Shown here: in pieces, positions 55,023 to 64,000 of the stretch
Layout: each line of letters starts with the position of its first letter
Position numbering within the stretch: position 1 is the first letter of the stretch
Assembly (NCBI GenBank): GCA_002102555.1
Contig: MCFL01000002.1
Coordinates: forward strand, 682,001 to 746,000
Direction of reading: 5' to 3'
DNA from: Catenaria anguillulae PL171
Taxonomy: Eukaryota > Blastocladiomycota > Blastocladiomycetes > Blastocladiales > Catenariaceae
DNA: 64,000 nt
Notes under the pieces: model-generated
Told to the model about the DNA's origin: nothing
Seen by the model: only the letters and a program-made list of their open reading frames with translations
Databases searched by the model: none
Position numbers and translations under genes: made by a program

Positions 55023-57261
55023 TCATGCTCGCATCGTCTCCAAGAAGTCCTCCCACAAGTTTGCCATCTACATACATCAGCTTCACACGAGGCGGGCCAG
55101 TGTGAGGTGACCATCGTACATCAACAGGCACACAAGAGAGAAGAAAAGAAACGTACACTCTGCTGATGCCCAAACATGGCATCGTCATTGCCTGCAACGC
55201 AATCGTCACCTCATGCACGCGATCCACATCCAACCTGTCCAACTCGCCCCTCAACGTGCCCGACACAACATCAAACCTGTCCTGCGCAGCATGCACCTGT
55301 GCCTCCAACTCATCCAGCTCGGCCTTGACCTGAGGCTGCTCAAACTTGCTCTTCTTCAACAAACCCAGCTTCTTTTGCTTACTGGCATCGAGCGCCAGCC
55401 AATGTGCATGCGCCGCGGCGCGTGCCGCCATGGCCGCGCGAATCGCGCCCACGGTGCGCAACTGTTCCTCCACACACCCTTCGAGCTGGCCCAAGTCCAA
55501 GGCCGCCATGGCATACACAATGTCGCGCGCACGCTTGTGCAGCTCGCCGAGTTTTTCCAGCTTGCCGCCGAGCGTTGCGGGCGGCTCAATCTCGGCAAAC
55601 ATTTGCACCGTGTCGCCGAAATGGAAATGGCTGTGGCGGCATCGCGCAAGCACCCCGATAGGTGATCGAGCGATTTCGACATGGCCTTGAGCTGTGACTC
55701 AACTGGTCGAGCGTGCGGCGGCGCGACTCAAAGTACGGGTCAATGTCCTGGTGCATGAGCGGCAGCTTTGCATTTGCCGATGCCGACGACGACGCAGATG
55801 GCGCAGGTGCATCGGCTGATGGATCCAGCTGGTCCATTTCCACAAAGTGCCGGAACGCATCTGCCTGATTCAACACGGGATGCGCAGCCACCTTTCTGAG
55901 AAACAATTGCAGCCCGACACGCCGGTGCTCGACGAAATCCTCTTGAAACCTGCCGAGCGCCTGTTTTTCAGGCAGCCCAGGGATCACCACCCCAGGGTAC
56001 GCGGCAGCCAGCCGCCCGGCAAGCCACAGGAACTCGGAGTAGCGCCGCGACACAAAGGATTCTGCCTTGAACCCGGGCTGTGTTGTCTTTGTGACGACCT
56101 TGTACACGACAAAGGGCGAAATGGTGTCGCCGACTTTGGTCGGGTCCGACACGGTAATTGTGAATGGCGAGGCAGACAGCGACGGGACCAGCAGCTGGGC
56201 TTGAGAAAAGGACAGTGGCGCGCGTTTGCGTGTGCCCGAAGGAGTGGTGGGTGTTGGTGGGACACTGGCCGAGGCCGGGCGAGGCAGCGACGACGTGAGT
56301 GGGTTGGCGGAAGTGCTGCCGTTGGCAAGGAACAAGTTTGGCGGCGTCACCGAGGTGGCCGTGGCAGATGCCGGGTGCGCGGGCGTGCCAGGAAGTGTAC
56401 GGGTCGACGTGGCGCTGGGCGGCGGGAGAGAGGCAGCAGAGGTGCCGTAGCAGACATGGACGCTTGCGCCGTGAGCGGTGAAGTCACTGTGGTGGTGGGT
56501 TGTTGTTGCTGATGTTGGTTTGATGCTGTGGCAAGAGAGAGACGCGACACCGGCGCAGTGCTATCTGGATTGAGGAGCGGATCGACCTGGACGGCAAGGG
56601 CAGACATGGACCTGCGAAGTGATGGAGAGGAAACACCTGAGCGGATGCGGGGTGAGAAGGCGGCCGCCGTCGAGCGAGAGGTGACGGGTGAGGCTCCACC
56701 GCTGTTGCCGCCGTTTGCCGCCGTGTGAATTGGAGCCGGTGGTTGGGCGTGGGTATGGACCGGAGCGGGAGAGGGGCAGTGCCCGCAGGTGCTGCATTGG
56801 ACGTTGCCGAGCCAATGTGTGATGGTCGAATGGTTGGCGTGGGTTCCGGTTCTTGGTTAATTGTGTTCGTGTCAGCACCTGTGACTTTGAGTATACGACA
56901 TTCAGGGAGGCAGGCATACCAGCAGCTTGCGGATCCTGAGCCTGAAGTGAGGGCACAGCCAGCGGATCCGCGTGCGGGTCGTGCAGGATGCGCTCTGGCG
57001 ACGCGGGCAGAGGTGGCAGCGCCGTGTCCAAGGCGGCCGTGTCCTTGGCAGACGACGAGGAGGGCAAGTCGGCAAAGGGGTTTTCTTGCGCAAAAGGGTT
57101 CACCGACAGCGGGTCCTCGTCATGGTGGAAGCCGTAGCCGAACGTGAGCGACGAGCCTGCTCCTGCGCTGGTGGCGACGGACGCGGCAGCAGGGATGGCG
57201 GCGCCCGAGACGGGCGAGCCCGTGGGGCGGGACGAGGACGAGGACGAGGACGAGATGCCAT
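55023..57261 (-). CDS. VPS5: VPS5-like sorting nexin (PX-BAR, retromer)
   Basis: Membrane-tubulating retromer subunit for endosome-to-Golgi retrieval. 694 residues after correction. The N-terminal ~350 residues are low complexity with an NPFAQENPFADL motif. The PX domain (PFTITVSDPTKVGD...SRRYSEFLWLAGRLAAAYPG...GLPEKQALGRFQEDFVEHRR) has the basic/aromatic phosphoinositide site RRYSEF. A BAR-type coiled-coil region follows (DPYFESRRRTLDQ; SQLKAMSKSLDHL; GGKLEKLGELHKRARDIVYA) and ends in NLWEDFLETMRA. Exons: 57261-56920, 56851-55159 and 55067-55023; donors GTATGC and GTGTAC. Five one-base losses are needed (in the TCTCG run at ~57255, ~56776, ~56445, ~55700, ~55633), and then all phases agree. 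The GLPEKQALGRF wording fits fungal Vps5 better than SNX4- or SNX41-like proteins. Confidence 0.88.
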
Positions 57262-57418
57262 GTCGGGGCGGATTGCGTCAAGTACTATGTAGTGCGAGCA
57301 GTCAAGTGCATGGACATGGAATACCGCGTGTGTAGCCGCGGCCGTCAGCTGCCGCGCCGCCAGTGTCCCGCGGTCAGCGGGTCCGCATGGTCCGCATCAT
57401 GATCCCATCGCCGCCGCC
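57262..57418. promoter_or_regulatory. Compact divergent promoter (VPS5 / NRK)
   Basis: Only 157 bases separate the two start codons of divergent genes, so both core promoters and 5' UTRs must share this GC-rich spacer or overlap the genes. No TATA-like element is obvious. Confidence 0.5.
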
Positions 57419-58429
57419 ATGAAGCTCAACATCAAACTCGTCGCAGTCGGCGGCGCCTCGTGCGCGGGCAAGTCCACCCTCGCCGACCGCCTCCAGACGG
57501 CCCTTGCACTTACTTCGGCAGCGTCGTCCTCATCCTCGTCTGCGCACGGGCAAGTCCACGTCTTTGTTCTCAAGCAAGACACCTTCTTCAAGCCAACAGA
57601 CCTCATTCCCGTCGACCCGGCCACGGGCGAAGCCAACTGGGAGGTCCCCGGCGCCCTTGACTTTGACGCCATGGCCCGAACTTTCCAGCTCATTCGCTCA
57701 GCACAATCGCTCGACCAGCTCAACGCGCTGTGGAAGGACAAGGCATTGGGCCAGGATGCGCAGGATCACATGCGCACAAGCACAGCGGCCGACGCTGCCG
57801 ACCAGGTGCCCGAATGGTGCCCGCCCGCCTCGCAGCTCGAATCGCTCTTGGCACGCATCCGTAACGAAGGACAACAGGCACACCGGCAAGTCATTGTCCT
57901 GGTTGATGGCTTCTTGCTCTTTCATGACCCGCTCATCCTGAGCTTGTTTGATGCTCGCATGTTTCTCGCGGCCGATTTCACCACATGTCACAAGCGCCGG
58001 TATGCTCGCACTGGATACGCATGTGCCGATGGTCCGTTTCTTCACATCCCATTGGATTCGGTATTGCATTATTCGTCTCTGACGTTTCATTGTCATCGTC
58101 TTGCAATAGGCGTCTTTTGGACCGATCCTCCTGGATACTTTGAGCAGTTTGTCTGGCCGGCGTACCTCGAGTTCAACAAGTCGGTTTTGCAATCCCTGCC
58201 GCCCGCGTTTTCCACAGCGACTTTGACTGACAACCAACGGGCTCGGGATCAGGACTGGGGGGAAAAGGAGCAGGCCGCGGCGATCGCATGGCGGATAGAG
58301 GCAGCATTCGAGTGTGGGAGCAAGGCAGAGTACCTGTGCATTGACTCGCGGGAGGCCGTTGCTGGCCAACAAGCGTTGTTTCGTGAGGCTCTGGTGAAGG
58401 TGATTGAGCATGTTTTGACGGATGGATGA
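57419..58429 (+). CDS. NRK1: Nicotinamide riboside kinase
   Basis: Phosphorylates nicotinamide riboside to NMN in NAD salvage; P-loop NTPase fold of the uridine-kinase group. 310 residues. The P-loop is GGASCAGKST (~11-20). KQDTFFKP (~52-59) holds the substrate-binding Asp, VLVDGFLLFHDP the second conserved strand, CHKRR the lid arginines, and WTDPPGYFEQFVWPAYL the family's nucleoside-site signature. Exons 57419-58031 and 58110-58429 (donor GTCCGT, acceptor caatag). The 78-nt intron is a multiple of three with no stop, so its removal is supported by the GVFWTDPPGYF join rather than by frame. No frame damage. Confidence 0.93.
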   Translation: MKLNIKLVAVGGASCAGKSTLADRLQTALALTSAASSSSSSAHGQVHVFVLKQDTFFKPTDLIPVDPATGEANWEVPGALDFDAMARTFQLIRSAQSLDQLNALWKDKALGQDAQDHMRTSTAADAADQVPEWCPPASQLESLLARIRNEGQQAHRQVIVLVDGFLLFHDPLILSLFDARMFLAADFTTCHKRRYARTGYACADGPFLHIPLDSVLHYSSLTFHCHRLAIGVFWTDPPGYFEQFVWPAYLEFNKSVLQSLPPAFSTATLTDNQRARDQDWGEKEQAAAIAWRIEAAFECGSKAEYLCIDSREAVAGQQALFREALVKVIEHVLTDG

Positions 58430-58621
58430 CAGACAGTATGACGGGGTATAGACAACATTTGGCAACCAGCCCATATATGCAATCGCCATTCGGCGTTTTG
58501 ACAGACTGTTTCTTTCCCGTGATGGAAGAGGAGATGGCTGACTGATCGGCGTGTCTGGTCGACTTTGGTTGACATGCTCATCGAAAACAATGAAAAAAAA
58601 AGTCAGTATTACAATGCAACC

Positions 58622-59533
58622 ATGGCACTCTCGAAACGCATCATTAAGGTACTCACCTTGCGCAACACACTGAGCAGCCCGTCCCACGCTCGATCGCTCA
58701 ACTGTCTGTCCCAACCGCCGACTCCGTGCGGACCTCCCTGGCTTGGACCAAACATCAACTTTACACACGGTCCTCCTTCCGCCGAACTGAGGCTCAATAA
58801 TGGGCTGCTACATTTCCGAGAAACGCTCTCACAACGACCGACCCTCTGCTCTTGATGTCGCCTGCAACCTCTGTCTGACTCGACGACCTTTCGGCGACTC
58901 CCGCCTTCATAGGAAACCGAACGTCTCATGGCCGATCCGGCCCCGGGCATCGACGCGCGCCCGCACGACGACAACCTGCGGTACTTTGACGTGACCATGC
59001 AGGGTCCCTCTAGCTCGCCCTTTGAGGGCGGCTCGTTCCGCCTCGAACTGTTTTTGCCCGACGACTACCCGATGGCGCCACCCAAGGTCCGGTTCTTGAC
59101 CAAGATTTATCATCCCAATATCGACAAGCTCGGACGCATTTGCCTCGGTGCGTTGCTCTCTGCCCATGTGTCTTCCTTGCAATCATGGCTCAACTGACCG
59201 GCCGTACTTGAATCTCGTCCTTGTCACTCAGATATTCTCAAGGGTCCGTGAAGGCTACTCATATCTTCCCTTTCGAAACAAAGCATCTTCATCCCGCTGC
59301 TTCTCGCTCATCACTTTCCACGCTCACTCACGCATCATCCTGTGCAACAGACAAATGGTCGCCGGCCCTGCAAATCCGCACCGTTTGCTCTCGATCCAAG
59401 CCCTGCTGTCTGCGCCCAACCCAGACGACCCGCTGGCCAATGACGTGGCGCAGCACTGGAAGGAAAACGAAAAGGATGCATCAAGACGGCCAAGGAGTGG
59501 ACCGAGCAACATGCCACTGCGGGATCAAAGTAG
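58622..59533 (+). CDS. UBC13: Ubiquitin-conjugating enzyme E2 UBC13
   Basis: E2 that builds K63-linked ubiquitin chains with an MMS2-type partner in DNA damage tolerance. 152 residues, exactly the family length. Exon 1 (58622-58648) MALSKRIIK; exon 2 (58913-59147) [13 protein letters not shown]...[13 protein letters not shown] with the active-site Cys; exon 3 (59232-59243), a 12-nt microexon; exon 4 (59351-59533) [11 protein letters not shown]...[15 protein letters not shown] and the end [12 protein letters not shown]. Donors GTACTC, GTGCGT and GTCCGT. Intron 1 is 264 bp, the longest I placed. Single bases are missing near 59383 (GTTTGC) and near 59479 (GATGCATC). A paired UEV protein is not in this window. 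Confidence 0.95.
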
Positions 59534-59848
59534 GCCAGAGGCAAGGGCAGATTGTGGGAGGGAGACATGGCAACTTGAAGTGGCTTCTAGTGTCTGCATT
59601 CGTATTCGCTGTTGGTTTTTGATGAGCCCTCGTACATCTTCTGTAAACACGGTGGCACATCGCTTGGATGTAATCGCATTACCCACCTGTGATCCCATGT
59701 CAAGTGCAGGACCGCAAGCAAGAAGAAAAGCAACACCAACACACATGGAAACCGCCTTGTATGAAGATCAACGCGGGGCCGAAAACAACATGGATACGTA
59801 TGGAATACACCCTAGAAAAACACAAGAAATCTCGTCGATCTACTTCGA
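59534..59848. other. Convergent intergenic region
   Basis: About 315 bases between the stops of UBC13 (+) and the class V aminotransferase (-). No gene seen. Confidence 0.4.
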
Positions 59849-61990
59849 TCAATACCCCAACACTGCCCGACACACATCCGCCGGCACCACATACTCCCTG
59901 ACTCTCTGCCTGACCTCACTCTGGCCCACCACACCCTCCCACTCGCGCTCGGCCTCGTCACGAACCGCCTCGCACGCCCTTTGCACATTGTCTGGGCGGG
60001 CCAGCCGATACGCATCGGCAAACGCGCTCGCATTCAAGCTGCGGCCCACCAGCACCTTGAGTGCACGGTTGGTCCACTCCGTGTGGCCCACGGCCGGTCG
60101 CGGAACAGACTTGCGGAGTGTCCAGGCGGCCGTTTTGCGTCTTGCGTGTAGTATGGGACAAGGAGGTGGGCGTGGGAGGCGACAAAGTCGATGGCACGAA
60201 GCACGTAGGCGATTTCCGCGGCGGTCGTAAAGTAGTTGAATGAGAGGCGGACGTAACCGGGCTTGAAGGTAGCCAGTGGGGCCGAGGGAGCGGGAGTCGA
60301 GGCAGTGAGGATCGAGTCGGAGAGAGAGGCCGGTGGGGTTGGCGATGATGCGGATGATTCGACAGACATGTCAATGATGCCGAGTCGCGTCTCGAGTCAT
60401 GCTGTTGAAGCTCGGAAATCGGACATGGAATCGTTTGCTCTTCGCGGCCAGCGCAGACATGGGGCACGGCAATGGATCAACTTGTTCTGCTTGTTCGAGC
60501 TGGGCAATTGGGCACCCACCACCTTGTAGTAGCTCGACCGCTTGGACCTGCGTCAACGGGCAACCTACCTCGTTGGTGCTGGTGGTGGCGTTGGTGACGG
60601 CTTGACCGGCATCATCAAAACACGTTCCTGTCTTGCGGCCTCGCCAACATCATACCCAAGCAGATACTGGCCATAAAGAGCCGCACACATGCATCCTGCC
60701 CGCGTCTGAATGCCAAACAAATCGTTCAACACGGTCGACACAAAGTCGTGATGCACCAGCAACCGCTTGCCAGTCACCTTATTGACCAGTGGACTTTCGA
60801 CCACAAACGTAAACACAGGCACCCGTGGACTTTGCACGTCGCCTAACACACGCACATTGGGCACCTTGCGGAGCTCGGCCAACACGTTACGTGCCGTAGC
60901 AAACTCCTTGGCGGCAATCACGGTCGGGTCTACTGCGGTTTTCACGGCAAATGCCATGCCACACCGAATCGATCCAATGATATCCGGCGTACCTGCCTCT
61001 TCGCGTTCCTCGAGGTGGTCTTGAATGTACTCGGTTGTTTCCTTGGTCACCCACGTGACGGATCCGCCGCCGGGCCGGGCAGGTACGGAGGACGATGCGA
61101 GTAGCGAGCGCCGGATCACGAGGACGCCTGGCGTCCCAGGTCCGCCAATAAACTTGTGCGGTGAGATAAACACTGCGTCGGCACCCGTGCTGAGCATGTC
61201 GATGGGTACATAAGGTCCGACGCCCGCATAGTCAAAGAGGGCAAGGGCAGAGTGTGCGTGAAGAAGGCGAGCCATGGCTTGGACATTGAGCGGGACACCT
61301 GTCAAGTTGGATCCGGCAGAGAAGGCACCAACGAGCAAAGGCGCGTGTTGATGGGCTTGCAGTTGCGTCGACAAGTGCGCTAGGTCGGGCCCGTGTCCTT
61401 GAGCGTCCATGGGAATCAAGACGACCTTGGCGACCGATTCGCGCCATGGCAACAAGTTGGAGTGATGTTCCAAGATGGATAAGAACACCACAGGTGGGTT
61501 GTCAACGGGCCAATGTGCCGACTCGAGCAGGCGCAGCGACGATACAACGTGATGGATCGCCGACGTGGACCCCGAGCCAGTGAAGATGACGGCGTACTCG
61601 TCCTTTGGCGCGTTGCATCCTGTGCGGACGGCGTCGCGGGCGAGTTCGCGTTGCTGGCTTGTGTACAATCCCGTGTGTGTCGATGTGTGTGTGTGTTGGC
61701 GTAAAAGGGAAGAATGTGCTGTTGGATGGTGTTTTCAATAAACGCCAGGGAGCGCCCAGACGCACTGACAAGGTAGGTATGCATCGGATCAGTTGGGAGT
61801 ACGGCGCAAAACACAAAGATGAGAGGGGGGGAATGGAGCACGCACAAGTAATCGCAGTAAACGAGCTGTCGCGTCAGTCCGAGGGCGGTAGAGAATGAGG
61901 CATTGTGTCCAATCACGTTGGACTGGATTGCCCCAAGGAGCGAATCGGTGCGCCGTTGAATGTGCCGAGAAAGCGGTAGACTTGTTCCAT
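59849..61990 (-). CDS. Class V aminotransferase (cysteine desulfurase/selenocysteine lyase-like)
   Basis: PLP-dependent fold-type I enzyme; substrate not inferable. Exon 1 (61990-61846) encodes [15 protein letters not shown]...[14 protein letters not shown]...VYCDY. Exon 2 starts at 61764 ([26 protein letters not shown]). The core follows: [14 protein letters not shown] (cofactor phosphate loop), [26 protein letters not shown], and the PLP-Lys site [20 protein letters not shown]. Next come [11 protein letters not shown] and a C-terminal [14 protein letters not shown]. The family member it most resembles is the eukaryotic/actinobacterial NifS-like group with the PGW/YVR-x-NFNYF tail. Frames change near 61940, near 61690 (inside an AC/TG repeat) and near 60125, each explained by one lost base. 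The junction between ~60570 (donor GTAGGT) and ~60390 I could not resolve. Confidence 0.85.
61670..61705. repeat. Short TG/AC dinucleotide-rich tract
   Basis: Run of gtgtgt/cacaca-type sequence inside the class V aminotransferase coding region (encodes Thr-His alternation). One of the inferred frame changes falls here. Confidence 0.6.
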
Positions 61991-63152
61991 GATGATGGGC
62001 AAAGGGATTAGAGTGGATGAAATGAAAGTGTATTCGCGTGAGGAGACGGGTAGTGCGGTGCTTGGTGCTATCCTGCTTGAATGGATGGCGGTGTCGTCTG
62101 TCCTTTATACATGTTGACGTTCCATTTGGGCCGACCGACCCCCAGCCTTCATCTGTTCACCGCCATGATCTCAACGCCATGACCGACCATGTAAGCGGCC
62201 ATTTACCCAGGGCGACCAATGCTGGGGCCCTACATACGTTGCAACTCTGTGATGAGATGCGGCTGTAGTGTCGGTTGTGCCCATGTCGCTGGACGCTGGC
62301 ACGGCGGTTGAAGTGCGACGCGTCGAGGCTTGGATGGCAACAAGTTGAAAACGGTGGGCAGGCAACAGAGAGATCAACCGAAACTGCTCGGCCCAAGAGG
62401 CGATCGACTGAGACATTTGCAGAAAGTCCATCATGTGCTGGTGAGCCCACATGGGCGGTACATGCCTGTGGTCGTTTGTTCTTGGCCAGAGTGGGAGGGA
62501 TCACGAAGAGTTGGTTGGAGTTCGCGCCATCTGACGCGTTGATGGCAGGGAATTGCGCAATGCTTGCGCATTTCGCCCTCCCTTTTCACGCGCACGCCTT
62601 GAGCGTCCATAGGTGATGGAACTTGATCGTCTCTTATCATTCACTACATTCATCTCACTCTTAGTCTCACAGCAGCATACGTCATACGGGAAGTGAGACA
62701 TACCATACACGTGATGTGGAAAGCCACATTTACATTGCATCCCTCGCGTCAGCTCGCAGAGGATTGTGCCGCGCGAGCATTGACGCCAGTGAACGCTGTA
62801 GTGTCTTGCTGGGCGAGGAAAAGCTCGATGGACAAGCTGTGACTGACGGTCAATCTTTGCGCACCCTCTTCATGAGACGCAGACGAGTCAGATTTCCATG
62901 ACTGTATCAACACCTTAGCGAGTCATGACAATGTCGTAACGGGCATCAGCATCAGAGCATCGATGTACCTTCTGGCACATATACATCCGGCCGCATTGGA
63001 AAAGAACCTTAGTCTCTGAACTTGCATATCGGGAGCGACCTGGACTGTCGCTGGTCCTCTCACAATCTATTCAGGGTGAAAAAAGTAAGAGACGAGGATC
63101 CTGCAGTACGACACACCAAGATGTTCTGATCTGACTGAGCGGGGTCACTCAG
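61991..63152. other. Long intergenic stretch / possible upstream exons of the last gene
   Basis: About 1.16 kb. It contains the promoter of the minus-strand aminotransferase and probably 5' exons of the plus-strand gene whose 3' exon begins at ~63153. I could not identify those exons. Open frames of 60-115 codons show no family features. Confidence 0.35.
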
Positions 63153-63628
63153 AAAAGGAGATGCATGGGTCTATGGACCTTTGTTCAAGGCCCTGGTAAA
63201 CAAAGAGAATGGCAAAGGCCAGGCTCGCAAGTGGCAAGACTCAATGGGCGCCGAGATTCTCAAGCAAGCCGAGCAGACAAACGACGTGCTGCAAAGCGAG
63301 GGCGGGCCGGGTGGATGCAACTTGGGCGCCATTAGCGAAGCTTCATGGGGGTCCATGGCAGGCATGAGTCGTGAGGGATCTCAGTCGTCGATTGGTAGCG
63401 TCGAGTCTGGCAAGTCGGCTCCGTCGGGCGCTTCAGGCATGGCGGCGCAGAAACTGTCACGAGCGACGACGAGTGGGCCGAAGTCAAAGCCGCTGAGGAA
63501 GCCGTTCAAAAGCTCATGGCCGAGGATTATGCGCAAGCCAACGCCTCGTGAACGCTGCTCAAGTGCAACACAAGCTCATGTATACGACAAAAGGAGGACC
63601 GTCGCTGACTCGCTCAACTGCACCGTGA
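63153..63628 (+). CDS. 3' exon(s) of an unrecognised gene with acidic C-terminus
   Basis: The exon seems to start after a tcactcag acceptor and reads KGDAWVYGPLFKALVNKENG, then a Gly/Ser-rich stretch (SREGSQSSIGSVESGKSAPS), then an acidic helical part (VTSDDEWAEVKAAEEAVQKL). Reaching the acidic part needs one lost base near 63445; a second near 63545 would extend the protein to a TGA at 63626-63628 (otherwise the stop is at 63549-63551). There is no start codon in a convincing context, so 5' exons are missing from my model. No family recognised. Confidence 0.4.
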
Positions 63629-64000
63629 TTAGCTGCGCCTGTCACGGTTGACATTCGTCACCGTTCCTTGCTCATGTCTCGCACCCTTGTCTCTCGCGTA
63701 ATCTTCACGTGCTCCTTGTTTCCACCATGTTCCTGATCACCTTGCCCTGCACCTTGCTTCCATACCCTTCCCATGTCCATCCTTGTGTATTTAATCCTTG
63801 TCAATCCCTGAACCCATGTCATGTCCCCTAGTTGAATCAACCCCGTTGCTTGTCCATACAATATACACCCTTAGTCTCGTCTTGTCCTGTCCCTGCCCTG
63901 CTCCCGTCCCTGTCCCTCGTTGGACCGTAACAGCGCCAAGCAGAACTCAGCGTCAAGACACAGTATATGAGGAACTGGATTTGCACACGGGCGGAACTGC
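63629..64000. other. 3' flank to window end
   Basis: About 370 bases rich in CTTGTC/CCTTGTCC-like pyrimidine strings (for example around 63700-63920). No gene seen. Confidence 0.4.

Noticed and set aside
58032-58109. Reading the NRK gene as a single exon
   Set aside because: The frame is open through it, but the 78-nt stretch interrupts the conserved site before WTDPPGYF, has GTCCGT/caatag ends like other introns here, and reads as non-protein sequence.
1-64000. tRNA genes, CRISPR arrays, transposases or viral insertions
   Set aside because: I looked for T-loop/B-box strings, regularly spaced direct repeats, and integrase, transposase or reverse-transcriptase motifs and saw none convincing. 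A tRNAscan or RepeatMasker run would be decisive.

Overview
The window reads as nuclear DNA of a fungus, most likely an early-diverging (zoosporic, chytrid- or blastocladiomycete-like) lineage. Evidence: intron-bearing genes on both strands, a squalene epoxidase, a chitin synthase, an NDT80-type transcription factor and a full cytoplasmic dynein heavy chain. Several other genes are unusual for Dikarya: a Shank-like SPN-ankyrin protein, a beta-helix multi-pass membrane protein and a glyoxysomal/bacterial-type citrate synthase. The exact taxon is inference. I placed 41 short introns (mostly 63-110 bp) by joining reading frames that continue a recognisable family. Their donors are mostly GTNYGY, not GTAAGT.

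Layout. 0.7-2.4 kb ERG1 (+); 2.7-3.4 kb AIG2/GGCT-like protein (+); 3.9-6.9 kb Shank-like protein (-); 7.8-22.0 kb cytoplasmic dynein heavy chain (+); 22.4-23.7 kb membrane protein with NGGV/I repeats (+); 23.9-26.2 kb citrate synthase with a long C-terminal tail (-); 26.4-27.7 kb GID2/RMND5 E3 subunit (+); 27.9-29.0 kb 3-hydroxyisobutyrate dehydrogenase (-); 29.5-34.0 kb beta-helix membrane protein (+); 34.3-37.3 kb secreted charge-segregated repeat protein (-); 37.7-38.8 kb NAD(P)HX dehydratase (-); 40.0-40.6 kb possible small membrane protein (-); 41.8-43.3 kb OCA-type pseudophosphatase (+); 43.6-45.7 kb VMS1 (+); 46.0-48.9 kb chitin synthase (-); 49.4-51.8 kb NDT80-like factor (-); 53.4-54.2 kb Mago nashi (+); 55.0-57.3 kb VPS5-like sorting nexin (-); 57.4-58.4 kb nicotinamide riboside kinase (+); 58.6-59.5 kb UBC13 (+); 59.8-62.0 kb class V aminotransferase (-); 63.2-63.6 kb 3' exon of an unknown gene (+). 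There is no operon logic. These are mostly housekeeping genes (sterol, TCA/glyoxylate, valine catabolism, NAD repair and salvage, retromer, ribosome quality control, ubiquitin, exon-junction complex) with a few lineage-specific surface or secreted proteins between them.

A property of the whole window: many genes are broken by isolated one-base frame changes. Nearly every one can be read as loss of a single base, usually in a short homopolymer, and the corrected lengths come out as exact multiples of three (dynein needs 11 such corrections). This is best explained by consensus sequencing or assembly errors, so I annotate these as functional genes with disrupted reading frames rather than pseudogenes. 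Exon limits come from reading the sequence by eye and may be off by a few bases.
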